Of a stretch of DNA of 64,000 nucleotides, positions 1-7,586 are shown one piece after another. Source of the stretch: CAYJDR01 sp964368965 (GTDB lineage: Bacteria; Chrysiogenota; Deferribacteres; Deferribacterales; Mucispirillaceae); assembly GCA_964368965.1 (NCBI GenBank), contig CAYJDR010000002.1, positions 1 through 64,000 on the forward strand, given 5' to 3'. The notes under the pieces are model-generated. The model worked only from the letters and a program-made list of their open reading frames with translations, was not told the origin of the DNA and searched no databases. A program made the translations under genes and the position numbers. Each line of letters starts with the position of its first letter. The first letter of the stretch is position 1.

Positions 1-524
1 ACACCCGAACCACTTGTCAACTCTCTGTCATCAACCATAGTTTCAACATAGCAAGCTAACTTACTAACTGATTGTACTGCGATTGAAACATCTGCTGTGT
101 CTGTAACATCTTCTGGTGCGTTAGGGTCAACAACTACACAAATATTTGTGCGTGACCTTAAGTTGTTGCTAAATGTTCTTTGACCTGGCGTAGCTGTTTT
201 TGAACAACCAGCAATACGGAAGTATTTATTACCCTCTAAGCCAACTGAGAAATCAGCCTCAGACACTAAACCTTCTTCAACTAAATCTTCATAAATTGTA
301 GCCATTGAAAAAGTTGTAGTACTGCCTGAAACTCTTTTACCTGGCAAGTCGTTAAACTTAGATACGTAAGATGTAACTGCTGCCGAGATTTTGTTTAGTT
401 TGTTGATATCTGCCCTGATATTTGCAGAGTCAACAACTGCTCTACCTTTCATTGCCATAGCTAGGATTAAACCTATAACCATAAGCGCGATTGCTAATTC
501 GATTAGCGTAAAACCTTTCTTCAT
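1..524 (-). CDS. Type IV pilin-like protein, copy 1 (3' end outside window)
   Basis: This is the first of five tandem paralogues. The protein starts MKKGFTLIELAIALMVIG, a prepilin signal in which cleavage is expected after the Gly, leaving Phe first and Glu at position 5 of the mature protein, followed by a hydrophobic helix. The start at 524 is preceded by AAGGAG at good spacing. The visible part reaches the conserved cysteine block near the C-terminus (ACYVETMVDD, then a Ser/Gly-rich stretch) before the window ends, so the terminal part is missing. The gene is closest to the copy at 1403-1999: the first hundred or so bases are almost identical. The family is expected to be inserted in the inner membrane, processed by a prepilin peptidase and assembled into a pilus or pseudopilus. 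Whether this copy is a major or minor pilin cannot be told. Confidence 0.85.
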   Translation of the reverse strand, partial: MKKGFTLIELAIALMVIGLILAMAMKGRAVVDSANIRADINKLNKISAAVTSYVSKFNDLPGKRVSGSTTTFSMATIYEDLVEEGLVSEADFSVGLEGNKYFRIAGCSKTATPGQRTFSNNLRSRTNICVVVDPNAPEDVTDTADVSIAVQSVSKLACYVETMVDDRELTSGSG

Positions 525-603
525 ATATATCTCCTTAAAAAAGTGTCTTAATTCTACCCTACCAAAATATAATAAGACTGTGCTAAATAGTTTGCCTTGT
601 TAT

Positions 604-1209
604 TTAATAAACTAAATAAGCGTAATTAGTTACGGCGCCTGCATCATCGCAGTTAGTGTCATCTGATGGGAATGGGTCATTCTTCATATCCCTTGACCTA
701 CCTGCACCTGATGTTAAGTTTTTATTATCAAGCAGTTCTTCCATATAGCATGCAAATTTGTTACTCGCTTTTATAGTCGCTGTATTGCCATGTGCTGGGT
801 GCTGTGTAGATAATATCATACACAAGTTGCCATAAGTTTTAAGCGTTGTACTAATGTCATAGCCACCACTAGCTCTAACTTGACAGCTTACAACTTTAAA
901 ATATGTTTCGCCACTTTCAGATTGCGCTAGAAAATCAGGCCTATCAAGGAACAATTCATCAATCATGTCAATATAAAACGCTTGCGATGTCCCAACAGTA
1001 CCACCACCACGGAGCGGCACAGTGCCAGGCAACCTATTATAAATTGAAACATACGTCATTATTGCAGATGTCATTTTGTTCATTTTATTCATGTCTGCTT
1101 TGATGTTTGCAGCATCAACAATAGCTCTGCCCTTCATTGCCATGGCTAATATTAAGCCGATAACCATTAATGCAATTGCTAGTTCGATTAGTGTAAAACC
1201 CTTCCTCAC
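604..1209 (-). CDS. Type IV pilin-like protein, copy 2 (GTG start)
   Basis: A 201-residue prepilin beginning (V/M)RKGFTLIELAIALMVIG. I choose a GTG start at 1209 because it is preceded by GGAGG with six bases between; the longer ATG frame to 1248 would put an unlikely thirteen residues before the signal. After the N-terminal helix (about residues 5-30, ending AMAMKGRAIVDAA) the globular part differs strongly from the neighbours, but it keeps the paired cysteine pattern near the C-terminus (FACYMEELLDNKNLTSG and a later NCDDA) and the final tyrosine-rich strand. It is the most divergent of the five copies. It is separated from copy 3 by a terminator, so it probably has its own promoter. Confidence 0.85.
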   Translation of the reverse strand: MRKGFTLIELAIALMVIGLILAMAMKGRAIVDAANIKADMNKMNKMTSAIMTYVSIYNRLPGTVPLRGGGTVGTSQAFYIDMIDELFLDRPDFLAQSESGETYFKVVSCQVRASGGYDISTTLKTYGNLCMILSTQHPAHGNTATIKASNKFACYMEELLDNKNLTSGAGRSRDMKNDPFPSDDTNCDDAGAVTNYAYLVY

Positions 1210-1227
1210 TTTACACCTCCATAAAAT

Positions 1228-1258
1228 ATTATATGTTACATATAACACTACACTTCAA
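1228..1258 (-). promoter_or_regulatory. Possible promoter with overlapping dyad before pilin copy 2
   Basis: On the minus strand TTGAAG (1253-1258) is followed after 19 bases by TATAAT (1228-1233). The spacing is long, so the promoter is tentative. A perfect dyad, TTATATG-TTA-CATATAA (1229-1245), overlaps the -10 box and is placed as an operator would be. No regulator can be assigned. Confidence 0.35.
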
Positions 1259-1344
1259 TAACACTTATTTTACAAATATCACATCATCTGCACATTTACA
1301 ACCATAAGTTTACATAAAGATAAAATATGTCTGAAATAAGCATA

Positions 1345-1375
1345 ACAAAAAAGCCTAACACGAATGTTAGGCTTT
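1345..1375 (-). terminator. Intrinsic terminator after pilin copy 3
   Basis: Read on the minus strand, AAGCCTAACA-TTCG-TGTTAGGCTT forms a ten-pair stem with a four-base loop, followed by a run of T. It lies just after the stop codon of the gene at 1403-1999 and separates copies 3-5 from copies 1-2. Confidence 0.85.
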
Positions 1376-1402
1376 ATAGTGAATTTAACTAAGTTAAATT
1401 AA

Positions 1403-1999
1403 TTAGAATACGATGTAAGAGTATGATGTAACGTTAGCAGCTTCATCACAGTTATCAAATGAATAACTAGCACCACCATTACCAGCGCCAGAACCACTTG
1501 TAAGGTCTCTGTCATCAACCATAGTTTCAACATAACAAGCTAGTTTGCCAACTGTTGATGTTGAAGTTGCAGTACTTGTGCTATCTGGCTCTAATTCAGA
1601 AACAATAACACATAAGTTACCATAAGCAGCAAAATTAGTGTGGTTGAATGCTCTAACGCCATCAGCGTTTGGCTTATCACAGCTAGCGATACGGAAATAT
1701 TTGTTACCTTCTAGACCAACTGAGAAGTCAGCTTCAGAAACTAGACCTTCTTCAACTAGATCATCGTATAAAGCTGATTGAGAGTAAGTAGTTGTGCTAC
1801 CAGAAACAGTTTTACCTGGCAGTGAGTTAAACTTAGATACATAAGCTGTAACTGCTGCAGATATTTTGTTTAGTTTGTTGATGTCTGCTCTGATGTTTGC
1901 AGAGTCAACAACTGCTCTACCTTTCATTGCCATAGCTAGGATTAAACCTATAACCATAAGCGCGATTGCTAATTCGATTAGCGTAAAACCTTTTTTCAT
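1403..1999 (-). CDS. Type IV pilin-like protein, copy 3
   Basis: A 198-residue prepilin. The start at 1999 (MKKGFTLIEL) is preferred over an in-frame ATG at 2014, because the latter overlaps the ribosome binding site GGAGGA and would add five residues before the signal. The order is prepilin signal and helix (about 1-32), a variable globular domain, and a conserved C-terminal block with cysteines (LACYVETMVDDRDLTSGSG, then NCDEAANVTSYSYIVF). Its 5' region is nearly identical in DNA to copy 1, with one uninterrupted identical run of about 95 bases, which points to recent duplication or gene conversion. It has its own likely promoter upstream and a terminator downstream, so it is probably a single-gene transcript. 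Confidence 0.88.
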   Translation of the reverse strand: MKKGFTLIELAIALMVIGLILAMAMKGRAVVDSANIRADINKLNKISAAVTAYVSKFNSLPGKTVSGSTTTYSQSALYDDLVEEGLVSEADFSVGLEGNKYFRIASCDKPNADGVRAFNHTNFAAYGNLCVIVSELEPDSTSTATSTSTVGKLACYVETMVDDRDLTSGSGAGNGGASYSFDNCDEAANVTSYSYIVF

Positions 2000-2041
2000 A
2001 TATTTGTCCTCCAAATTAAATGTTGAAACTCGTACATTTCA

Positions 2042-2070
2042 CTTCTACTACATATTGCTTAAATTGTCAA
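2042..2070 (-). promoter_or_regulatory. Promoter before pilin copy 3
   Basis: Minus-strand TTGACA (2065-2070), 17-base spacer, TAGAAG (2042-2047; weak -10). The -35 lies in the context TGCTTGACAA, which recurs before copy 5. Confidence 0.55.
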
Positions 2071-2086
2071 GCAATACAGTATATGT

Positions 2087-2707
2087 TTAGAATATCACGT
2101 ACGTATAAGCACTAACTGCTTTTGCTTTGCCACAGTTTGAGAAATCATAATCAGCGGCTAAGCCACTAGTAGGTGTTCCCCTGCCTGTACCTTCAGCCAT
2201 ATTTTTATCATCAGCTGTTGACTCAAGATAGCATGCGAACTTTGTAACATTCTTTGCGTGCGATGCATTAAAAGTTCTTATGTCGCTTGGCGCAATCGAA
2301 CTAGGCATAACACATATGTTTCTAGTTTTTTCAAAATTTGCATATTCGATAGTTCTTGTGCCGTCAGGTTTGTTTTCACAACCAACAACTGCTAAGTATG
2401 TTTCAGCACCTTCTAGCTCTAAAGTGAAATCTGTTAGAGTGAGAAGCCCTTCATCAGCTAAGTCTTCATAGAAGTCGCCTAACTGGTAATGTTTATCACC
2501 TGCGCCGTCTGTGTGGCTGTAGCCTGGTAGTTTATCATATTTTGAAACATATGATGTAACTGCTGCTGTCAACTTGTTCACTTTGTTGACGTCACTCCTG
2601 ATTGCTGCTGAGTCTATAACTGCACGACCTTTCATTGCCATAGCTAATATTAACCCTATGACCATTAAAGCAATCGCAAGTTCAATTAATGTAAATCCCT
2701 TTTTCAT
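2087..2707 (-). CDS. Type IV pilin-like protein, copy 4
   Basis: A 206-residue prepilin starting MKKGFTLIELAIALMVIG. The ATG at 2707 is preceded by GGAG; an in-frame ATG at 2725 would add six residues before the signal and lies within the leader, so it is not used. The N-terminal helix is conserved, but the middle differs from copies 3 and 5 (YSHTDGAGDKHYQLGDFYED). The cysteine-bearing C-terminal block is present (FACYLESTADDKNMAEGTG and NCGKAKAVSAYTYVIF). Only 35 bases separate it from the stop of copy 5, so the two are probably cotranscribed. Confidence 0.88.
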   Translation of the reverse strand: MKKGFTLIELAIALMVIGLILAMAMKGRAVIDSAAIRSDVNKVNKLTAAVTSYVSKYDKLPGYSHTDGAGDKHYQLGDFYEDLADEGLLTLTDFTLELEGAETYLAVVGCENKPDGTRTIEYANFEKTRNICVMPSSIAPSDIRTFNASHAKNVTKFACYLESTADDKNMAEGTGRGTPTSGLAADYDFSNCGKAKAVSAYTYVIF

Positions 2708-2742
2708 TTCTTTCTCCAATTTCAAATCTCTACTGCTTACAA

Positions 2743-3363
2743 TTAATAAACTAAGTAAGAGTAGTTTTCAACGTCGCTTGCTTCATCACAATTTGCGAAG
2801 TCGCCGTTGTCACCTTCACCAATGCCGAAACCAGCTTCATAATCTCGGTCATCAACTGTTGAGTCCATGTAGCAAGCGAACTTGCTTACAGGTTGAGCAA
2901 CTGGTGTTGATGTGTAATCAGAGTTGTCTCTAGGCTTAATGTTACTAACAATAACACATAGGTTAGTAGTTGCCACGAAATCTGCCGTGAATGTTCTAGG
3001 GTCGCCATCTGTCGCTGGTGCGTTGCAACCAACAACGTGGAAATACTTATTAGTACCCTCTAAGCCAACAATATAGTCAACTTCTGTCAACAAGCCCTCT
3101 TCTGCTAAATCGTCATAAAGGGTTGCCATGTCGTAGTGCGGTGGGATATACCCTGTAGCCACATAACCTTCTGTTCTACCTGGTAGGTAGCCATGCTTGG
3201 ACTTATAGGTAGCGATTGCTGATGCAATCTTGTTTACCTTATTAATGTCCGACTTGATCTCTGCAGAATCTGTAACTGCACGACCTTTCATCGCCATAGC
3301 TAGGATCAAGCCTATAACCATGAGCGCGATTGCTAATTCAATTAGCGTAAAACCTTTTTTCAT
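2743..3363 (-). CDS. Type IV pilin-like protein, copy 5
   Basis: A 206-residue prepilin, the promoter-proximal member of the array. It starts MKKGFTLIEL, has the shared helix ending AMAMKGRAVTDSAEI, a variable middle, and the C-terminal cysteine block (FACYMDSTVDDRDYEAGFG and NCDEASDVENYSYLVY). GAGG precedes the ATG at suitable spacing. The shared architecture across five adjacent genes suggests paralogues of one structural subunit with diversified surfaces. No assembly ATPase, secretin or prepilin peptidase is encoded in the window. Confidence 0.88.
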   Translation of the reverse strand: MKKGFTLIELAIALMVIGLILAMAMKGRAVTDSAEIKSDINKVNKIASAIATYKSKHGYLPGRTEGYVATGYIPPHYDMATLYDDLAEEGLLTEVDYIVGLEGTNKYFHVVGCNAPATDGDPRTFTADFVATTNLCVIVSNIKPRDNSDYTSTPVAQPVSKFACYMDSTVDDRDYEAGFGIGEGDNGDFANCDEASDVENYSYLVY

Positions 3364-3432
3364 CTATATATACCTCATTAAAAAAATGACAAATTGAAAC
3401 ATAAATAGTCTTTTTATCCAAAAATGAAATAT

Positions 3433-3461
3433 AACATAATTATGTTTATTCGATTTGTCAA
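3433..3461 (-). promoter_or_regulatory. Promoter before pilin copies 5 and 4
   Basis: Minus-strand TTGACA (3456-3461), 17-base spacer, TATGTT (3433-3438). The -35 context TGCTTGACAA matches that of copy 3. The leader to the ATG is about 60 bases. Confidence 0.55.
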
Positions 3462-3516
3462 GCAAAATCGTATTAATTAGCGCAAATAATTATAGTTGAA
3501 AAGTTTTTGATTGCAG

Positions 3517-4356
3517 TTATTTAGCTTCTATATATTTAAGGATTTCGTTGCGTACATTTTCATGCACTAGATTGCCAGCATGGCGTGTATTATCGACAGA
3601 TATGAAGTGTTTATCAACTTCCACTGCCTCGTAAATGCGCTCGCCATGTGTATAGGGGATGAGTTCATCTGTTTTGCTATGTATTACTAAGACGTTATCC
3701 GTCTTTACATTTTTTATCAACTCAATAGTTGCTGGATAGTCGCTAAATGATGATGCTATAGGCACTTGGAATGCCCATGTTAAAGCCATATTGGCTGAAA
3801 CGTCTTGAGCAATATCTTCAAACGACGTAAAGGTACTATCAAGTATCAACGCGGTGATATTATCTGCATACTGAGAGTTCACCGCTGTATATGTAGCTAC
3901 GGCACCGCCTAGGCTTTGGCCGTATATTATCAACTCATCGGTGTTGATATTTGGTAAGCGCATTAATAAATCTAGTGCATACACCCCATCTTGCAGAACG
4001 CCTTCAATGGTTGGCTCACCCATCGACTTGCCATAGCCACGGTAGTCAACCATGTACACGTTATAACCCTTATCAAGTACCCACAACATCGCAAGCGACT
4101 CTGTGCTAACATTGCCACCGTTGCCGTGCATAAACACAACCGTCCCGTGCACATCTTCTACATGTGAACGGAAAAGCCATGAGTGCAATGTTAAATTATC
4201 GCTTGTTGGCACAAAGAAATTATCTGGTTGCCTAGCAGTTGTTGCAGGGTGATAGTAGAGGGTTGTGTCTGGGTGGAAGAATAAACTCTGGCACCCAACA
4301 ACCATACCTAAACCAACTAGAACAAGTAGCTTGAATAGTGAACGCTTTTTAAGCAT
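3517..4356 (-). CDS. Alpha/beta hydrolase lipoprotein
   Basis: A 279-residue alpha/beta-hydrolase. The N-terminus has a basic start, a hydrophobic stretch and a lipobox-like GMVVGC at about residue 22, so it is probably a lipid-anchored envelope protein. Motifs include the oxyanion-hole HGNGGN, YRGYGKS, and the nucleophile elbow GQSLGG with Ser as nucleophile; Asp in the KTDELIP region and the His in DNTRHAGN are likely to complete the triad. This is the YqkD/BAAT-like group often annotated only as alpha/beta hydrolase; the substrate is unknown. Its start overlaps the end of the protoporphyrinogen oxidase gene by eight bases, so it is the last gene of that operon. Confidence 0.8.
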   Translation of the reverse strand: MLKKRSLFKLLVLVGLGMVVGCQSLFFHPDTTLYYHPATTARQPDNFFVPTSDNLTLHSWLFRSHVEDVHGTVVFMHGNGGNVSTESLAMLWVLDKGYNVYMVDYRGYGKSMGEPTIEGVLQDGVYALDLLMRLPNINTDELIIYGQSLGGAVATYTAVNSQYADNITALILDSTFTSFEDIAQDVSANMALTWAFQVPIASSFSDYPATIELIKNVKTDNVLVIHSKTDELIPYTHGERIYEAVEVDKHFISVDNTRHAGNLVHENVRNEILKYIEAK

Positions 4357-5719
4357 TTATAGTTTGCCTGATGTTTTCAACTATTTGTTTACTTGTTTTA
4401 GTGCAATCATTTAGGCCAATACCGTATAATATGTTACCACCCACGTAGATGTTACCCAATGTTTTGGTCCTCTCCTCGACTTTAGCTACACGCTCGGAAT
4501 GACCAACATAGTATTGCGGTATTGCCTTACTATAACGATAATTTTGTACCATGATTGGTTCACTTTTTATGTCGAGAATTTTTCTTACGTCATTTAAACA
4601 AATTTCTGCAAGTTCATCATCGCTTTTATTTTCAATGCCTCTGTTGGTGTCGCCACCTACCATAATGCGTAACAGTTTTGTGCCACTAGGCGCTTGCATA
4701 GGGAACATTGAAGATGTGAATAATGTGCCTAAAATCTCCAGCCCTTCTTTGCGTGGGATAAGGTAGCCGAACCCATCGAGTTCGTCGCCTACATCTTCAC
4801 TTTTGAACGCTGCACCGCACACAAACATTGGTGAATATTCTATGCCTGATAGCGCCTCAGATAGCTCGCTGTCTAATTCTTTCGTAAACTCTGCAACCTC
4901 GTATGAAGGTGCACAGATTGCAACTATATCAAACTCATGTGTTTCGTTTGCTTCAACGATATATTTGTTATCTTTCTTTGTAATCTTTTTAACTGGTGAT
5001 GACTTGATAACCTTTAAGCCGTTTTCAACAGCTTTTTCCTCAAGGTCAAGTATCGCTTGCCCCATACCACCCTCGTAAGATGTCAACACACCACCAGGGC
5101 CCGCTGGTCCGCTTTTCTTTTTAGGTTTTTTTAGTAAGCCTTTGATTAAGCCGCCATAGTTTTTCTCTAGGTCAGAGATAACAGGGAAGCATGAGCGTAT
5201 GCTCATCTTAGCTGGGTCGCCCGCAAATATGCCTGATACCATAGGTGCTATCATATAGTCTAGCGCCTCCTGCCCAAGCCTACGCTTGATAAACTCTGCA
5301 AGTGTTTCATCGACACCGTCAGTGCGTTTTGGAACAAACATCTCACCAGCTAACCTCAACTTGCCACCCATAGTTAATATCTTAGATGTTAGAAACGCTG
5401 GGCCACCCTCTGGTAAGCGTTGTAATTCTCCATAGCGTTGGATAAATCTTTTGCGTGCTTTATCGTTACTTTTCACAAGTTTATGCGATAACCCCATTTC
5501 TTCAAACAGTTCAGACGTTGTTGGCTTGCTATCCAAAAAGCCGTTTGTACCCGCCTCAACAACATAGCCATCGCGCCTTGCAGTATCAATCGTACCGCCT
5601 AGTTTATCACCTGCTTCTATTAATGTGATATCAATATCTGCGCCTGATTTTTTCAACAATGAAAGCTTACAACCAACTGCAAGCCCTGATATACCGCCAC
5701 CTATTACACCTATCTTCAT
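4349..5719 (-). CDS. hemG: Protoporphyrinogen oxidase (HemY-type)
   Basis: A 456-residue FAD-dependent oxidase for the penultimate step of protoporphyrin-type haem synthesis (protoporphyrinogen IX to protoporphyrin IX). The N-terminal dinucleotide-binding motif is GVIGGGISGLAVGCKL followed by the acidic strand end LIEAGDKLGG. The C-terminal flavin-binding motif NIYVGGNILYGIGLNDC is present. Length and domain order match the monofunctional soluble or peripheral enzyme. It overlaps the downstream hydrolase and follows the GH153-like gene by about 27 bases. Other haem genes are not in the window. Confidence 0.85.
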   Translation of the reverse strand: MKIGVIGGGISGLAVGCKLSLLKKSGADIDITLIEAGDKLGGTIDTARRDGYVVEAGTNGFLDSKPTTSELFEEMGLSHKLVKSNDKARKRFIQRYGELQRLPEGGPAFLTSKILTMGGKLRLAGEMFVPKRTDGVDETLAEFIKRRLGQEALDYMIAPMVSGIFAGDPAKMSIRSCFPVISDLEKNYGGLIKGLLKKPKKKSGPAGPGGVLTSYEGGMGQAILDLEEKAVENGLKVIKSSPVKKITKKDNKYIVEANETHEFDIVAICAPSYEVAEFTKELDSELSEALSGIEYSPMFVCGAAFKSEDVGDELDGFGYLIPRKEGLEILGTLFTSSMFPMQAPSGTKLLRIMVGGDTNRGIENKSDDELAEICLNDVRKILDIKSEPIMVQNYRYSKAIPQYYVGHSERVAKVEERTKTLGNIYVGGNILYGIGLNDCTKTSKQIVENIRQTINA

Positions 5720-5746
5720 AATGCACCCAAATATATTATTTTTATA

Positions 5747-6907
5747 CTACCTGAAACATGCGTTGTTAATATCGTAGGCCGTATCTATCGGCACTACTGC
5801 GTAACTTAAATCTCTGATATCTCTGTTATAGTTGCAAGCTGATGCGAATAAATATGGCAACAACATCTGCTTTGAGCCATAAAAATATTTGCTTTGTACT
5901 TTGAGTATAACTCGCTTTGCATCGCCTGTTTTTGCTACTGCGTTACTTGCGATATCGTTCAACAGCTTTGATGCTTCTAACTCAGAGATATTCTTCTCAG
6001 CTGCGATTTGCTCAACATAGCCCATCACTGCTAAGTAGTCTGCACCTGCCCAAAGTAGCCCCTCAACTGATTGAGAATACCACGCAAGTGCATTTTTAGG
6101 GTCAATAGGCGTTTCATAGTAGACGTTTGCAGCTATCTTTATGTCGCTATTGATCGCTTTTGTTTTTTCATTAATGTCTTTTAAAAACCTTGCCATATAC
6201 TGTAGCTTAAAGGCTGCCCATTCATAGAAATAGTCTGTATAGCCTGTGAAAACTAGTTTGCCGTTATATTCCTTTGTGCCTTCAAAAAACTTTGATACAT
6301 CAACTTCTTTACCGAGTTGTAGTTCATAGTGGCGCTTTGCGTATACATCTGCGCCTTCGTTATACTTTATGATAAAGTCATCTTGCATCAATATACCGTC
6401 GATATCGTACTTTGCTAAGTCTTCAAACAAAGCCATAATCGACTGGCGCACTTGCGGGTTAAACAAGTTTGCACCATACCCAACACCGATAGTACCATCA
6501 GGCATGTATGCTTTTGACATTTGCGCATCTGTCTTTAAGAACGATAAGCTTCGTGTCGCCATCCAAGCATATAGCTTTATGTCGTGTGCGTGTGCAGCTG
6601 CGATTACCTCAGGTAAAATATCTGCAACCATGCACGCCTCATCAGACTTGAAGTAAACACCACCGTTCTGGCAACTATTTGGCAAGCCTAAGTGAGTTCT
6701 ATCAACTGTATTATGGAACACTCTAAAAAATACAGTATTCACGCCACGCCTTTTAGCTTCTGCGAAAAACAGCGCTACATCATCTTTGTATATATCGCTC
6801 AATACAAAAACTTGTGCACCGTTAATCTTATAGTATTCGCCATCTTGTGCATAGGCACTAAACGATAGAGTAGCGAACACTATTAAAAATATTATACGTG
6901 ATATCAT
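5747..6907 (-). CDS. Secreted GH153-like (PgaB C-terminal domain) glycosidase-family protein
   Basis: A 386-residue protein with a signal peptide ending about SAYA (residue 20). The body looks like a TIM-barrel hydrolase: GVNTVFFRVF, KLYAWMATRSLSF, NLFNPQVRQSIMALFEDLAK and DIDGILMQDDF. The last two resemble the C-terminal glycosidase domain of PgaB (GH153, formerly GHL13), where the paired Asp in the corresponding segment is catalytic; here the pair is near residue 176. The PgaB N-terminal deacetylase domain is absent, so this would be a stand-alone hydrolase domain. The exact family is inferred from motif memory, and the polysaccharide target is unknown. It lies two bases after the SPOR gene. 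Confidence 0.6.
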   Translation of the reverse strand: MISRIIFLIVFATLSFSAYAQDGEYYKINGAQVFVLSDIYKDDVALFFAEAKRRGVNTVFFRVFHNTVDRTHLGLPNSCQNGGVYFKSDEACMVADILPEVIAAAHAHDIKLYAWMATRSLSFLKTDAQMSKAYMPDGTIGVGYGANLFNPQVRQSIMALFEDLAKYDIDGILMQDDFIIKYNEGADVYAKRHYELQLGKEVDVSKFFEGTKEYNGKLVFTGYTDYFYEWAAFKLQYMARFLKDINEKTKAINSDIKIAANVYYETPIDPKNALAWYSQSVEGLLWAGADYLAVMGYVEQIAAEKNISELEASKLLNDIASNAVAKTGDAKRVILKVQSKYFYGSKQMLLPYLFASACNYNRDIRDLSYAVVPIDTAYDINNACFR

Positions 6908-6908
6908 A

Positions 6909-7583
6909 TTACTTGTTTGCTACCACTTGTGGCTTAATGCCGAACGATTTTTCTAAGCGTGCTTTTGTTGCATCAGCTGTTGATTTACTATCAGTAACAC
7001 CACAACGAACTCTGAACCATATACCTTTATCGCCTAAGTCGACCTTACGTATGTGGATATCAGGGCATGCGCTTTGATATTTTTGAGCAGCTTCTGTTGC
7101 GCCTTTTTCAGATTTAGACGCTAGTAGTTGCACAACATACTTACCCTTTGGCGCAGAGTTACTTGCTTGAGTAGCAGGCTTTGCTGGCGCTGGTGTAGGT
7201 GCTGGCTTTGGTGCTTCCACAACTGGTTTCGGCGCTGGGGCAACTTCAACTGGTTTTGCCACTTCTTGCGGTTTCTCAACTTGTGGTGCTGGCGCTGGCT
7301 CAACTGGAGCAGGTGCTTCAGGGGTGTCTTCGCCTTTTATTACTGTGTCGTTATCTTCTAATGCAAATGTAAGTATGTCACCTTCTTCAGGGTCTGTCGC
7401 TGTTGTTGCGTACTTATTTGTTTGCATCTCGATTTCTTCTTCTGGGTTAAACACTTTACCCGTTAAATAAATAATGCCGTACAGTGTCAGTGCAAAACAA
7501 ACTACAACGACAACTGTAATAACAATCATATCTCTAAAAGAGCCTTTTTTTGGCGTTTCTTCGCCTGTGTTTTTCTCTGCCAT
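6909..7583 (-). CDS. SPOR-domain inner-membrane protein
   Basis: A 224-residue bitopic protein. It has a short cytoplasmic N-terminus, one membrane segment (about residues 19-41, IVITVVVVVCFALTLYGIIY), a long Pro/Ala/Lys/Glu-rich periplasmic linker (about 85-140), and a C-terminal SPOR domain (about 145-222, starting GKYVVQLLASKSEKGA). SPOR domains bind denuded glycan strands of peptidoglycan at division sites, so a role in division or cell-wall remodelling is likely. It sits directly after argS with a 3-base gap. An argS-SPOR neighbourhood is familiar in several Gram-negative groups. Confidence 0.8.
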   Translation of the reverse strand: MAEKNTGEETPKKGSFRDMIVITVVVVVCFALTLYGIIYLTGKVFNPEEEIEMQTNKYATTATDPEEGDILTFALEDNDTVIKGEDTPEAPAPVEPAPAPQVEKPQEVAKPVEVAPAPKPVVEAPKPAPTPAPAKPATQASNSAPKGKYVVQLLASKSEKGATEAAQKYQSACPDIHIRKVDLGDKGIWFRVRCGVTDSKSTADATKARLEKSFGIKPQVVANK

Positions 7584-7586
7584 GGG

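Noticed and set aside
2014..2014. Upstream ATG for pilin copy 3 (and similarly 2725 for copy 4, 1248 for copy 2)
   Set aside because: These starts overlap or precede the ribosome binding site and put extra residues before the prepilin signal.
1..3363. Regular repeats suggesting a CRISPR or other array
   Set aside because: The recurring blocks are the conserved 5' ends of five pilin genes, about 600-700 bases apart and coding.
7128..7361. Plus-strand frame rich in Cys and Trp
   Set aside because: Antisense shadow of the Pro/Ala/Lys linker of the SPOR protein (CCA codons give TGG on the other strand).
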